From contig NZ_AP027741.1 of assembly GCF_030296755.1 (NCBI RefSeq), positions 1,550,001 through 1,614,000 of the forward strand: a DNA stretch of 64,000 nucleotides, read 5' to 3'. Below, in pieces: positions 17,729 through 27,020 of this stretch. The notes below the pieces were generated by a model. The model worked only from the letters and a program-made list of their open reading frames with translations, searched no databases and was not told where the DNA came from. Within the stretch, counting starts at the first letter, position 1, and the number at the start of each line of letters is the position of its first letter. This DNA comes from Methylophaga marina (GTDB taxonomy: Bacteria > Pseudomonadota > Gammaproteobacteria > Nitrosococcales > Methylophagaceae). The translations under genes were made by a program, and so were the position numbers.

Positions 17729-20700
17729 TTAAAATTTAGCCGTGAGGCTGAGTTTGAATGTGCGCCCCGGGGCGGGAATAGCAGAACGACTCATCGGATC
17801 GATGTAATATTCATTACTGAGATTAGTGCCGGTCAGTTCTACACTGATGTCATCGTTTAACTGGTAGCTGGCATAGGCATCAAATAGCAGAATGGTGTCC
17901 CATGACAGGGGGTATTCGCGTAGTAACTAATGGCTGAAGGATCACGGTAGTTACTTTCAAACTTGTCTTCGTGTTTGTAGTAATAGGTGACACGACTTCC
18001 TAGCTCTAATTTACGATTGAAAAATCGCCCGCCCAGCGTCCAGTTTGCGGTGTATTCCGGCATGGCCATGCTCACCAGATAACCACCGACAAAGCCATCT
18101 TCAACACAATCACTGGTGGATCGATAATCGAGCACAACAGCGGTGGATTCATCACAGACTTCATTTTCGAAGTTATAGGCCAGGCTCAAGTTGGTGAAGA
18201 AACCGCCGTTGTCATAGCGACCCTGAAATTCAATACCTTCCAGCGTTTGTTTCTCCAGGTTACTGAAGTTGAGGTTAGGATCTCGCTCGATAACGTTTTC
18301 AGTGCGGTTATAAAAGTAACTGAGTTTGATATCGGCATAATCCGCATCAAAAAACCCCGCCAGGTTATGAACATAACCCACCTCATAGTTATAAATATGC
18401 TCTGGTTTTAACTCATAATTTGGATTGGGCAGTGAGGCTGAAAAGCTGATGGTATTTTCAAATAAACTGGGGAAACGATAAGCTTGGCTATGGCGAGCAT
18501 AGATACGACTATCATCATTCAGATCCATCGCAACAGACAGAACCGGAGCCCAACCATCACCTTTAAGGTGTTTCACCTTTTTAATGGTTTGCACATTGCC
18601 AATGACTGTCGCTCCGTTAAGACAAGCCGTCACATCAACATCAGCCGTTAAGCAGGGGTGATTATTTCTATAATATTTGCCATCTTTACCGACTTTCCAG
18701 ACCGTTTCCTGTGTGGCAGTTTCAGTAGTGCCGACAGTGTCCTGAATGCCTTGTATAGCTGCATCAACGTCAACACCCAATGACTCCCAAAACGCGCGGC
18801 TATCCTCCCAGCTTTGTATTTGCGGGTCCACATCAGCCTGAGTAATGACTCTGTCATATTCGATATAGATGGTCCTTCCCAAAGTAGGCGCATAACTATT
18901 GAGGCTGGTATTACCCGCATCCAATTGGCTTTTACGAAAATCATCAAACGTCCAGAAAGAGGAATAACGCATGCCGGCATCCACACTAAGAAAGTGTGTG
19001 GGTTTCCAGGCAAAGTTGAAATTCATTTCTTTTTCTTGACGACGTCCAGCTTTGGGATACATTCGGAAGCTACCCGTCGGATCATAACGATCATCAGAAC
19101 GTAATTTTTCATGCTGATAACGGCCGCCCACGGTCAGATCGAGGTTATCCATCAAAGCAAAGGTATTGCTCAAGGTGACACCACGACGATCTTCTTTGGC
19201 ATTTCTTAGTGCTGTATTACGAAGAGTGGTATTACCCGAGGCATTGTTATCATAAGGTTCATTGGGGTAACCACCTGCCGTGTAGGTGTCACTGACGGTA
19301 TCCGTTCTCCAGACACTGGCATACAAATCGACCCAACGATTGGTTTCAGGGTTGAGCTCGTATTCGACGTTATACGCTTTTGCTTTTACTTCACTTAATG
19401 GCCATTGCGGCACACCTTCATCGACAGCTCTTTCCCATGAAATTCGTGACGGGAATATTTCGCCATAGGTAGTGGATGTATCGCGGTAACCAAATGAGAG
19501 GCTGTGGTTATCACTGAATTTGAACTTGGCTTTTGCTAACCAGGATTCCATTTCGCTTGAAGTATTGGGCAGTTCATCCCCTGGCTTATAGATGTTGGCC
19601 ATATCAGGAATCATATTGTCTTGAAGATTATCCGAACCACGAGAGTAGAAACCATCCTGATGTTTCCCTGCAAAATGGTTACCTTTCTTGCGGTAAGCGT
19701 AAGCCCCCATGAGATCAAATGCCTCCTGACGGGTACCAACAGCCAGACGATAAGCATAGTCATCAAAATAGTCTTGCCCACCTGAATGGGGTTCGACATA
19801 GAGCGTTGGATCGTAGATATCACCTTGAGCATTAAAACCGGGAATATCGGTGTAGGACTGGCCACTGGATAAACGTGGCACACTCGCATCGACTGCATTA
19901 TTGCTGCCTTCGAGTTTAAGTTCGCCGCCGAATGCTTCACCTGGTTTTAGGATGTCATCCACACTAAGTGTGCTAGCCACTATGGCACCGCCGATACCGC
20001 TATGAACATTACGTTCAAGGTTGGGGCCTTTTATCGCTTTGATATTACCGATGAGATTAGGGTCGATATAACTTCGGTTATTGGCACCGTTATAACCACG
20101 CCAGATAGTAATTGCCTGTTCAGTGCCATCGATGGTGAGTGGCACACGGCCAGGGCCCTGAATGCCTCGGATATTGGGATCAATACCGCCACTGTTACGG
20201 GCATCGGCGCTGTAAACATTGAGCATGCCACTGAGCATATCGGCGGGTGATGAACCTTTGAATCGCTCTAACTCTTGTTTACCGACATAGGTGCTGGAGA
20301 TGTTTTTATCAAATACATCGTTATAACCAATAGTGTCTTGGGTAAACAGCATCGTGTCACCCACAATGTCGATTTTTCCTAAATCCACACTGCTTTCATC
20401 TTCAGAAAGGCTGAGAGTGGGAACGGGTTCAATACGATAGCTGCCGTCAGGCTGTTGGACGGCGGTTAGCCCAGTACCAGTCAGTAAGGTTTGCAGACCT
20501 TGATGTGGGGTATAGTCACCCACCAAGCCATTGCTGTGTTGATGATTGACCAAAGAGGAGTCAACATATAAAGCAATACCGGCATTGAGGCCAAATTGAC
20601 GTAAGACCTGGTCAAGGCTTCCTGCCGACAAAGAAAAAGACTGAACATCCGTGTTGCTGTCTTGTGCATAAACGTGCTGGCTGACACCGGCAAACAGGCC

Positions 20701-20766
20701 AGTGGCAGCACACATATTAAGCGTGATGAATAGAGTGGGAAGTCGTAAAAAACGACGTAACGGCAT
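17729..20766 (-). pseudogene. HphR-like TonB-dependent haemophore/haem receptor with STN domain, C-terminal frameshift
   Basis: About 1012 residues when corrected. It has a signal peptide, an STN domain (FSLSAGSLDQVLRQFGLNAG), a plug (DMLSGMLNVYSADARNSGG, GNIKAIKGPNLERNVHSGIGG) and a large barrel with long extracellular loops. The open frame runs to a stop at 17857 but lacks a terminal strand. One extra base in the G run at 17908-17912 would restore TPLSWDTILLFDAYASYQLN and an ending LTGTNLSN...PAPGRTFKLSLTAKF, with stop at 17729-17731. The ending, the size, the plug pattern and the next-door haemophilin and Slam genes point to a haemophore or haem receptor. The STN domain predicts signalling to the upstream FecR proteins. 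Confidence 0.85.
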
Positions 20767-20969
20767 GTTTCAGTTCCTTCAGTATTTATTAGTCAGTAAA
20801 AGTGGTTTGTACTTGTAATACCGAACGTGGAATGAAAACCCGTAATAATAATTATTCGCATTAACCGGTTGTTAGACGAGTTGATGTATATGAAGTGATT
20901 ATCCATCTGTTTTAAAAGGGAAATTTAAGCGGGGTGATTAGCTGGAAAAGTCGCTAATGACACAAAAAA

Positions 20970-21920
20970 TTAAGATGTTAAGGGTTTGATTGTGACCCAG
21001 TAGGGGGAGAAGTAACTGACTTTCACCGGCAAAATCTCACTGAGCTGTTCCAGTACTCGATCTGTATCTTGCACAGAAAAAATACCGGTAATCGTTAACC
21101 GTTTGAGTTCCGGACTGACACGAATCATACCCGAGCGGTATCTGGTTAATTGGTGGACAAACTCATCCAGAGGCATATCAGCTACGGCGAGTTTACCCTC
21201 CTGCCATAAGTTGGAGGCGGGATCAGCATGGAACGGCTGAGCGATTTGCACTGCTGAAAAGTTAACACCTTCACCTGCAGGAACAATGGTGTGTATGTTA
21301 GTTGTTTCTGTTGGCGTGATTCTCACTCGACCTTCAAAGACCTTTAACTGTGTTTCTAACTCAGATTGCTGCACATTGAAACGTGTGCCGAGCGGCTCTA
21401 GCAATCCATCCCGGCTAACAATGGTGAGAGGGCGGGGATCTTTACCGGTATCGATCGCGATTTCACCGTAATGCAATATGATTTTGCGTGTGTCGGCATC
21501 ATAATCGACATCAACTTTGCTATTGGTATTCAAGGCCAATGTTGTGCCATCCGTCAGTTGCCAATGACGAATCTCGCCTTTTGCCGTGGCATATCGCGTG
21601 CCAGGCACGGATAAAGGTCCCCAGTGCTGAACACCCATTGCGCCCACCCCCACGCCAATACCGACGACGGTGAGCAGTTGACGACGACTCATACCGGGGC
21701 GATGTTGTAATACCTGACTACCGATACGTCTGTCGGGCACAGCATTGAACTGCTGCTGAAGATTAACAACTTGTTGCCATGCTTTTTGATGGATAGGATC
21801 TGCATCAAGCCAGTCTTGAAAGGCCTGCTTATCCTGCTCAGACACATCATCTGCCCAGAGCCTTGCCGCCCAAACGCAGGCTTGATTGATAGGATCTGAA
21901 TTCGTCAGTGCTTGAGTCAT
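20970..21920 (-). CDS. FecR-family anti-sigma factor (second of a tandem pair)
   Basis: The product has 316 residues. The N-terminal domain has ACVWAARLWADDVSEQDKQAF and AFQDWLDADPIHQKAWQQV. A twin-arginine-like MSRRQLLTVVG begins the single membrane segment (about residues 78-100). The periplasmic part has LTDGTTLALNTNSKVDVDYD and ITGIFSVQDTDRVLEQLSEI. The ATG at 21920 overlaps the upstream fecR stop (ATGA), so the longer frame is rejected. It directly precedes the haemophore-type receptor, after about 200 bases, which makes it the likely partner of that receptor. Confidence 0.93.
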   Translation of the reverse strand: MTQALTNSDPINQACVWAARLWADDVSEQDKQAFQDWLDADPIHQKAWQQVVNLQQQFNAVPDRRIGSQVLQHRPGMSRRQLLTVVGIGVGVGAMGVQHWGPLSVPGTRYATAKGEIRHWQLTDGTTLALNTNSKVDVDYDADTRKIILHYGEIAIDTGKDPRPLTIVSRDGLLEPLGTRFNVQQSELETQLKVFEGRVRITPTETTNIHTIVPAGEGVNFSAVQIAQPFHADPASNLWQEGKLAVADMPLDEFVHQLTRYRSGMIRVSPELKRLTITGIFSVQDTDRVLEQLSEILPVKVSYFSPYWVTIKPLTS

Positions 21921-22885
21921 AAAGCACGGTCTCTTGGAACAACCGTCACCCAATAACGTGTGCGAGACTGAATAGACACGGGCAGCGCTTGTGCCATTTG
22001 TTGCAAGGCTTTATCAGTATCATTAAGTGGAAAAACGCCACTGACTTTGAGATCAGCAACCGTTGCATCACAGCGTAAAATGCCGGAACGATAGCGTGAT
22101 AACTCATGAATAAATTCAGACACGGGCATTTGCTCTGCTACCAGCTTATGCTGTGTCCAACTGGTGATGGCAGGGTCCGCTTTAACGGCTTTTGCTAACT
22201 CAAGTTGATTAAACCGAATCCTTTCGCCCGCATTTAAGGTGAGTTTTTGTTGTACCTGATGGATTAACACGCTGTCCTGAACCACGGTAACTTCGGTTGA
22301 ATCAGCATTTTGTCGGACATTAAATTGTGTGCCTAGGGCCTCAATTTTCCCTTCAGCTGTCACCACAATAAATGGCTGACCAGCAAACTCAGCTGCATGA
22401 CCCGTGGTAATAAACACTTCACCGTGTTTGAGATGAATCAGACGTTGTTTGCCATTAAACACAACATCAATAGCTGTATCGGTATTGAGTCGAAGATGAC
22501 TGCCATCGGCTAACTGCACATCACGCGTTTCACCGATACTAGTGCTGTAATCAGACATCGCCTGTTGCCATAGTTGTGTTTTTTGCAGGCCATAGCCCAC
22601 ACTGGCAGAGCCGATGAATATTCCGACCCACTGTAAGAACTGACGACGACTACTGGCCGGTGTTGAAGTGAGTAAGGTACTGTTGGCAGCATGTTCTGGA
22701 AGGCGATCAAAACGTTCAGCCATGGACGCTAAAATTTGCCAGGCTTTTTCATGCTCCGGGTTTTGCTGACGCCAGTGTTCACAAGCTTGTTTATCTTCCA
22801 GACTGGCATCATCTGCCCAGAGCCTAGCCATCCACGCAGCAGCTGTGTCGATGATATCGGGTTGTGGATGTGAAGAAGAACTCAT
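21917..22885 (-). CDS. FecR-family anti-sigma factor (first of a tandem pair)
   Basis: The product has 322 residues with the same plan as its neighbour: TAAAWMARLWADDASLEDKQ, a KAWQILASMAERFD helix, the twin-arginine-like SSRRQFLQWVG at the membrane segment, LADGSHLRLNTDTAIDVVF, and VSGVFPLNDTDKALQQMAQ. It overlaps both the fecI stop and the next fecR start by ATGA, so the three are translationally coupled. Two fecR genes behind one fecI is unusual; the pair are clear paralogues, probably a tandem duplication that has diverged. Confidence 0.93.
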   Translation of the reverse strand: MSSSSHPQPDIIDTAAAWMARLWADDASLEDKQACEHWRQQNPEHEKAWQILASMAERFDRLPEHAANSTLLTSTPASSRRQFLQWVGIFIGSASVGYGLQKTQLWQQAMSDYSTSIGETRDVQLADGSHLRLNTDTAIDVVFNGKQRLIHLKHGEVFITTGHAAEFAGQPFIVVTAEGKIEALGTQFNVRQNADSTEVTVVQDSVLIHQVQQKLTLNAGERIRFNQLELAKAVKADPAITSWTQHKLVAEQMPVSEFIHELSRYRSGILRCDATVADLKVSGVFPLNDTDKALQQMAQALPVSIQSRTRYWVTVVPRDRAL

Positions 22886-23382
22886 GATGATGCTTTCAAA
22901 CTATGGAGATAACAGGCTGCTAATGCCTTAGCTACATACTTTTCTACAGAAGACACAGACACATTCATCTTCGTGGCAATCTCTTTGTAACTCAGGCCGT
23001 CCAGCTTCCTCATCAAAAAAGCCTGACGCACATGCGTAGGTAAGGCTTGCAGCATCTGGTCAATTTCCAACAAGGTTTCTACCACAATGTGTTGGGTTTC
23101 TTCACTGGGGATCTCTTGTTCTGGAAGATGGCGAATAGTTTCCAGATAAGCCGCTTCAATTTGCCGACGACGAAATAAATCAATCATCAGGCTTTTGGCG
23201 ATACGTGTCAGATAGCGTCGCGGCTGATCATCTGTTGGCAGTGAGTTAGAAAGCATCACTTTGAGGTAAGTATCGTGAGCGATATCAGCGGCACTGTGTT
23301 CACATCCCAAACGGCCACGTAGCCAGCGATGTAACCAGCTATGGTGCTCACGATATAAGGTGTCGATATTGTGTTGAGACAT
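22882..23382 (-). CDS. FecI-type ECF sigma factor heading the haem-uptake operon
   Basis: The product has 166 residues. Region 2: SAADIAHDTYLKVML and IAKSLMIDLFRRRQIEAAYLE. Region 4: LDGLSYKEIATKMNVSVSSVEKYVAKAL. It is the first gene of the leftward operon and has a strong Fur box 26-44 bases upstream. By family knowledge it would direct RNA polymerase to the receptor promoters when FecR is signalled. It diverges from the FpvA-like receptor gene across 256 bases, so it could serve that receptor too. Confidence 0.94.
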   Translation of the reverse strand: MSQHNIDTLYREHHSWLHRWLRGRLGCEHSAADIAHDTYLKVMLSNSLPTDDQPRRYLTRIAKSLMIDLFRRRQIEAAYLETIRHLPEQEIPSEETQHIVVETLLEIDQMLQALPTHVRQAFLMRKLDGLSYKEIATKMNVSVSSVEKYVAKALAACYLHSLKASS

Positions 23383-23407
23383 GAGTAGAAAACAATGACT
23401 TACATTT

Positions 23408-23426
23408 GATAATGAGATACATTATC
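23408..23426. promoter_or_regulatory. Fur box upstream of haem-operon fecI
   Basis: GATAATGAGATACATTATC matches 16 of 19 consensus bases with both arms intact. It lies in the divergent gap, close to the fecI start and about 210 bases from the FpvA-like receptor. Confidence 0.9.
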
Positions 23427-23638
23427 GTTTAAATGTCAGCTGATCAAGTTTTTTTACGTTTCGATTTTCTGGTGATGACTCTCATCAAAGTGTAAAGAAA
23501 AGCACTTCTCTTAAATAGAAAAGTTATTTATTTTTCAGTCTATTAAGAATTATTTCATCAATAATGAAAAAAACATTACGGATTTGCTTTGTTCAATCGA
23601 AGTACAGGTAAAGACACTTTATTCACTATGAGGTTGAT

Positions 23639-26041
23639 ATGTCCTACCTGAAAACATCACGTCCACATCGACACGTATTTAAAACCTTGCCTCTCAGCAT
23701 GATGATGGCTGTGGCTATTGGTTCAGCTGTTGTTACTACACCTTTCCAAGTTCATGCTGAAAATGTTCAGGCCACTACACAGGCCTTTAATATTCCGGCT
23801 GGGCCACTTGATCAAGTGCTTAATCGCTTTGCTTTGGCTGCGAATATCGATCTGTCAGTGAACTCACAAATCACAGCCAATAAACGCAGCCGGGGTCTGG
23901 ATTCCACTGTTGATGTGCAAACGGGCTTACAGCGCTTGTTATCACCGCATGGCTTGGTCGCCGTTAAAACATCAGCAACCAGCTATACCGTTAAACAAAT
24001 CACAGATGGCTCAGAAGACGGTGTAGATTTACCCGTGGTCAACATTGATGCTGAAGGCATGAGAGAAACAGCCACAAGTTCAGTGGACGGCTATTTAGCC
24101 ACACGCAGTGCCTCAGCCACGAAAACCGATACTCCACTAATTGAAACACCTCGCTCTGTAACAGTGGTAACCGCTGATCAAATTAAAGATCGCAAAGTGC
24201 AAACCGTTGAAGATGCCGTGGCCTATGCTGCGGGTGTTCAAATAGGTGGTTCGGGTTATGACCCACGCTTTGATCAGATTACGATTCGTGGATATGAAGT
24301 GACGACCAATGCTGATTATCGTGATGGTTTACGTCAAACCAACACCGGCTGGTTATCGTATTTCAGAACTGAACCCTATGGTTTGGAGCGTATTGAAGTC
24401 GTGAAAGGGCCTGACTCTGTTTTATTCGGGCAGATCAGCCCTGGTGGATTGGTCAACCGTGTTAGCAAACGCCCCACAACAGAAACCATTCGCGAAGTAG
24501 AAATTCAAGCGGGAACGGATGACCACTATCAAGGCCAATTTGATTTTGCCGGTAAATTGGGGGAAACCAATGAGTGGACCTATCGTGTAGTCGGCTTGGC
24601 CCGTAACAGTGATTCCGATATCCGCGGTGTGATTGATGATAATGTCTACTTCGCACCATCTCTCACATGGCGTCCTAATGACGATACCAGCCTGACATTG
24701 TTAGCTCAGCGTCAACGTTATGAAACAGCAGGGTCCCCACGTCCATTCCAGCTACCTTCTGGTGAACTGACGGATTTCTGGTCGGGTGATGAAGACTTCG
24801 ACAAGCTTCTCCAAACACAAACCTCTATTGGCTATGAGTTTGAACATCGCTTCAATGACACATTCACCGTCAGACAAAACGCCAGATATAGCTATATTGA
24901 TACTACCAATCAATACACAAGTTCATCATTAGATGCGGATGGTCATACACTCAACCGTACAGCAACGGGCGTTTATGAAGATATGCACAACACCGCCATT
25001 GATACCGCCGTGGAAAGTCATTTTTCCACCGGTCAGCTGACGCATACATTACTCACCGGTTTGGATTTTTATCAGGTTAATAGCCGAGTGAAATATGCCT
25101 ATGGCGATGCACTATCAATAGATATGTGGAATCCGGATTACCATCAATCTATTGCTAAGCCATCCACACTGTACTCATTCGGTAATACCCAAACGGAAAG
25201 TGAACAGTTTGGTCTGTATGTGCAGGACCAGATCAGTATCGACAAATGGCGTGTGACGTTAGGGCTGCGTCATGATTGGGTGGATAAAGACTCATACAAT
25301 TACTTCAGTGGTATTTGGACAGACATAGATGATGAAAAAACCACGGGTAGTGCCGGTGTGTTGTATGCATTTGATAACGGTATTAGCCCATACATCAGCT
25401 ATGCAACGTCATACATTGCACAGTTTAGTACCAATGCTTACGGCTCAAACTACAAACCAACAGAAGGCGAGCAGTGGGAAGCGGGGATTAAATACCAGCC
25501 AGTCGGCTATCAGAGTTTCTTCACGGCCAGCGTGTTTAACTTGATTGAAAGCAATGTGCTGACACAAGATCCTAACAACATTAACAATAGCATTCAGAAA
25601 GGCGAACGCCGTGTCCAAGGCTTGGAGTTAGAAGCCAATATGAACTTTGATTTTGGCCTGAACCTAGTGGCGAGCTATACCTATCAAGACGCCAAAATCA
25701 CCGAAAGTAATGACGGTGATGAAGGGAATCAATTTACTGGTGTGCCAAGACATCTCGCTTCCTTCTGGGGTAACTATGATGTGACCCATGACCTGCAAGC
25801 TGGATTAGGTGTCCGTTATGTAGGTGAGTCATACAGCAATACACAAAATACCGATAAAAATGAATCTTACTCGATTGTAGAAGCAAGAACGTCTTATAGT
25901 CTGGATCAGTGGGTGAGGGGAGCAACACTTGCTGTGAATGCCTCTAACTTGTTCGATAAAGAATATGAGGTGTGTGAAGCTGGCTACTGCTATCGAGGCA
26001 TCGGTCGTAAAGTCATCGCCAGCTTTAACTACAACTGGTAA
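23639..26041 (+). CDS. FpvA/FoxA-like TonB-dependent siderophore receptor with STN domain
   Basis: The product has 800 residues: a signal peptide ending QVHA, an STN domain (FNIPAGPLDQVLNRFALAAN, about residues 48-115), a TonB-box region, a plug with SVTVVTADQIKDRKVQTVED and ERIEVVKGPDSVLFGQISPG, and a barrel ending KVIASFNYNW. The plug is typical of ferric hydroxamate and pyoverdine receptors. The frame is intact. The STN domain implies a FecR partner, but none lies next to it except across the divergent promoter. It is followed after five bases by an esterase-like gene, suggesting one transcript for uptake and hydrolysis of the same siderophore. Confidence 0.93.
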   Translation: MSYLKTSRPHRHVFKTLPLSMMMAVAIGSAVVTTPFQVHAENVQATTQAFNIPAGPLDQVLNRFALAANIDLSVNSQITANKRSRGLDSTVDVQTGLQRLLSPHGLVAVKTSATSYTVKQITDGSEDGVDLPVVNIDAEGMRETATSSVDGYLATRSASATKTDTPLIETPRSVTVVTADQIKDRKVQTVEDAVAYAAGVQIGGSGYDPRFDQITIRGYEVTTNADYRDGLRQTNTGWLSYFRTEPYGLERIEVVKGPDSVLFGQISPGGLVNRVSKRPTTETIREVEIQAGTDDHYQGQFDFAGKLGETNEWTYRVVGLARNSDSDIRGVIDDNVYFAPSLTWRPNDDTSLTLLAQRQRYETAGSPRPFQLPSGELTDFWSGDEDFDKLLQTQTSIGYEFEHRFNDTFTVRQNARYSYIDTTNQYTSSSLDADGHTLNRTATGVYEDMHNTAIDTAVESHFSTGQLTHTLLTGLDFYQVNSRVKYAYGDALSIDMWNPDYHQSIAKPSTLYSFGNTQTESEQFGLYVQDQISIDKWRVTLGLRHDWVDKDSYNYFSGIWTDIDDEKTTGSAGVLYAFDNGISPYISYATSYIAQFSTNAYGSNYKPTEGEQWEAGIKYQPVGYQSFFTASVFNLIESNVLTQDPNNINNSIQKGERRVQGLELEANMNFDFGLNLVASYTYQDAKITESNDGDEGNQFTGVPRHLASFWGNYDVTHDLQAGLGVRYVGESYSNTQNTDKNESYSIVEARTSYSLDQWVRGATLAVNASNLFDKEYEVCEAGYCYRGIGRKVIASFNYNW

Positions 26042-26046
26042 GTCCG

Positions 26047-26889
26047 ATGTTGAGATTAAGACACATACTTAGATTTCTCATCATCATATGCTGCTACCTG
26101 CCTTTGCAGGTAGTGGCTCAGTCGGTTTCATTACCAGCCACTGAGCAGTTCACCCTAAAAAACAAAGCAGGGCAGGAGTATCAGATCATGGTGAGTTTGC
26201 CTGAAAGCCAAACGCCCAGCAAACCGATGCCAGTGCTATACATTTTAGATGGTAACTCCGTGTTTGCTGCTTTTCATGATGCCAAACGAATGGAATCAGA
26301 CTATGCCGACACATTGATTGTGGCGGTAGCGTACTCAACAGATGAGCCATTTGATTTTTATCGACGTTCTTATGACTTTTCACCGCCTGTGCCCAAAGAA
26401 GTGAATGACCCACCTCAAGGTGGTCAGGACGAATTTATCGACTTCTTAAAAAACACCTTACAGCCTGAAATCGCTCGTCGTTATGACATTCACCAAGAAC
26501 GGCAATCATTATATGGTCATTCTTTCGGTGGCATGTTCACACTCTATGCGATTTACACCCAGCCAACCTTATTTCAACATTACATCGTTTCCAGCCCCAG
26601 CCTGTGGTGGGCACATCGCTATCTGATGCCGCATGAGCAAATGTTTATGAAACAAGTGAAAGCAGGTGAAGTATCACTGGTCGATAAAAGCCTGTATCTG
26701 CTGGTGGCAGAGGGCGATGATGTGCAGGAACGGCAGGATATTGAACTGCTGGCAGACCGAATGAAAGCCCTGTCGGCCTATGGTTTCCGAAGTGCCTATT
26801 ACCTCCAAGAAGACGAAGACCATATGTCCTTACCCATCACCATTGCTCATCGTGTTTTACGACAAGCGTTTAATCCAAGGCTTCGTTAA
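26047..26889 (+). CDS. Secreted/periplasmic alpha/beta hydrolase, putative siderophore esterase
   Basis: The product has 280 residues, PF00756 esterase type: an N-terminal signal anchor, MPVLYILDGNSVFAAF, the nucleophile elbow YGHSFGGMFTLYA (Ser about residue 160), the acid region EGDDVQERQD, and a final His (DEDHMSLP). This is the plan of IroE and BesA-like ferri-siderophore hydrolases. A signal peptide puts it in the periplasm, like IroE. Five-base spacing to the receptor supports a role in releasing iron from an imported ester-type siderophore. A general esterase remains possible. Confidence 0.85.
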   Translation: MLRLRHILRFLIIICCYLPLQVVAQSVSLPATEQFTLKNKAGQEYQIMVSLPESQTPSKPMPVLYILDGNSVFAAFHDAKRMESDYADTLIVAVAYSTDEPFDFYRRSYDFSPPVPKEVNDPPQGGQDEFIDFLKNTLQPEIARRYDIHQERQSLYGHSFGGMFTLYAIYTQPTLFQHYIVSSPSLWWAHRYLMPHEQMFMKQVKAGEVSLVDKSLYLLVAEGDDVQERQDIELLADRMKALSAYGFRSAYYLQEDEDHMSLPITIAHRVLRQAFNPRLR

Positions 26890-27020
26890 GTCATTTGTTT
26901 GGTAACATCAGGTTACAAGCTGATTGATGGTAATAGCTGGCAGGACAGCCCGTAACGTAGATGATATCTTCATCAACTACGTCTTCTCCAAAATGGATGA
27001 GAATGTCTTCATTAATAGGG

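Noticed and set aside
26920-26995. Inverted repeat CGTAG...CTACG after the esterase gene
   Set aside because: The stem is short and interrupted and has no T-run; not convincing as a terminator or operator.
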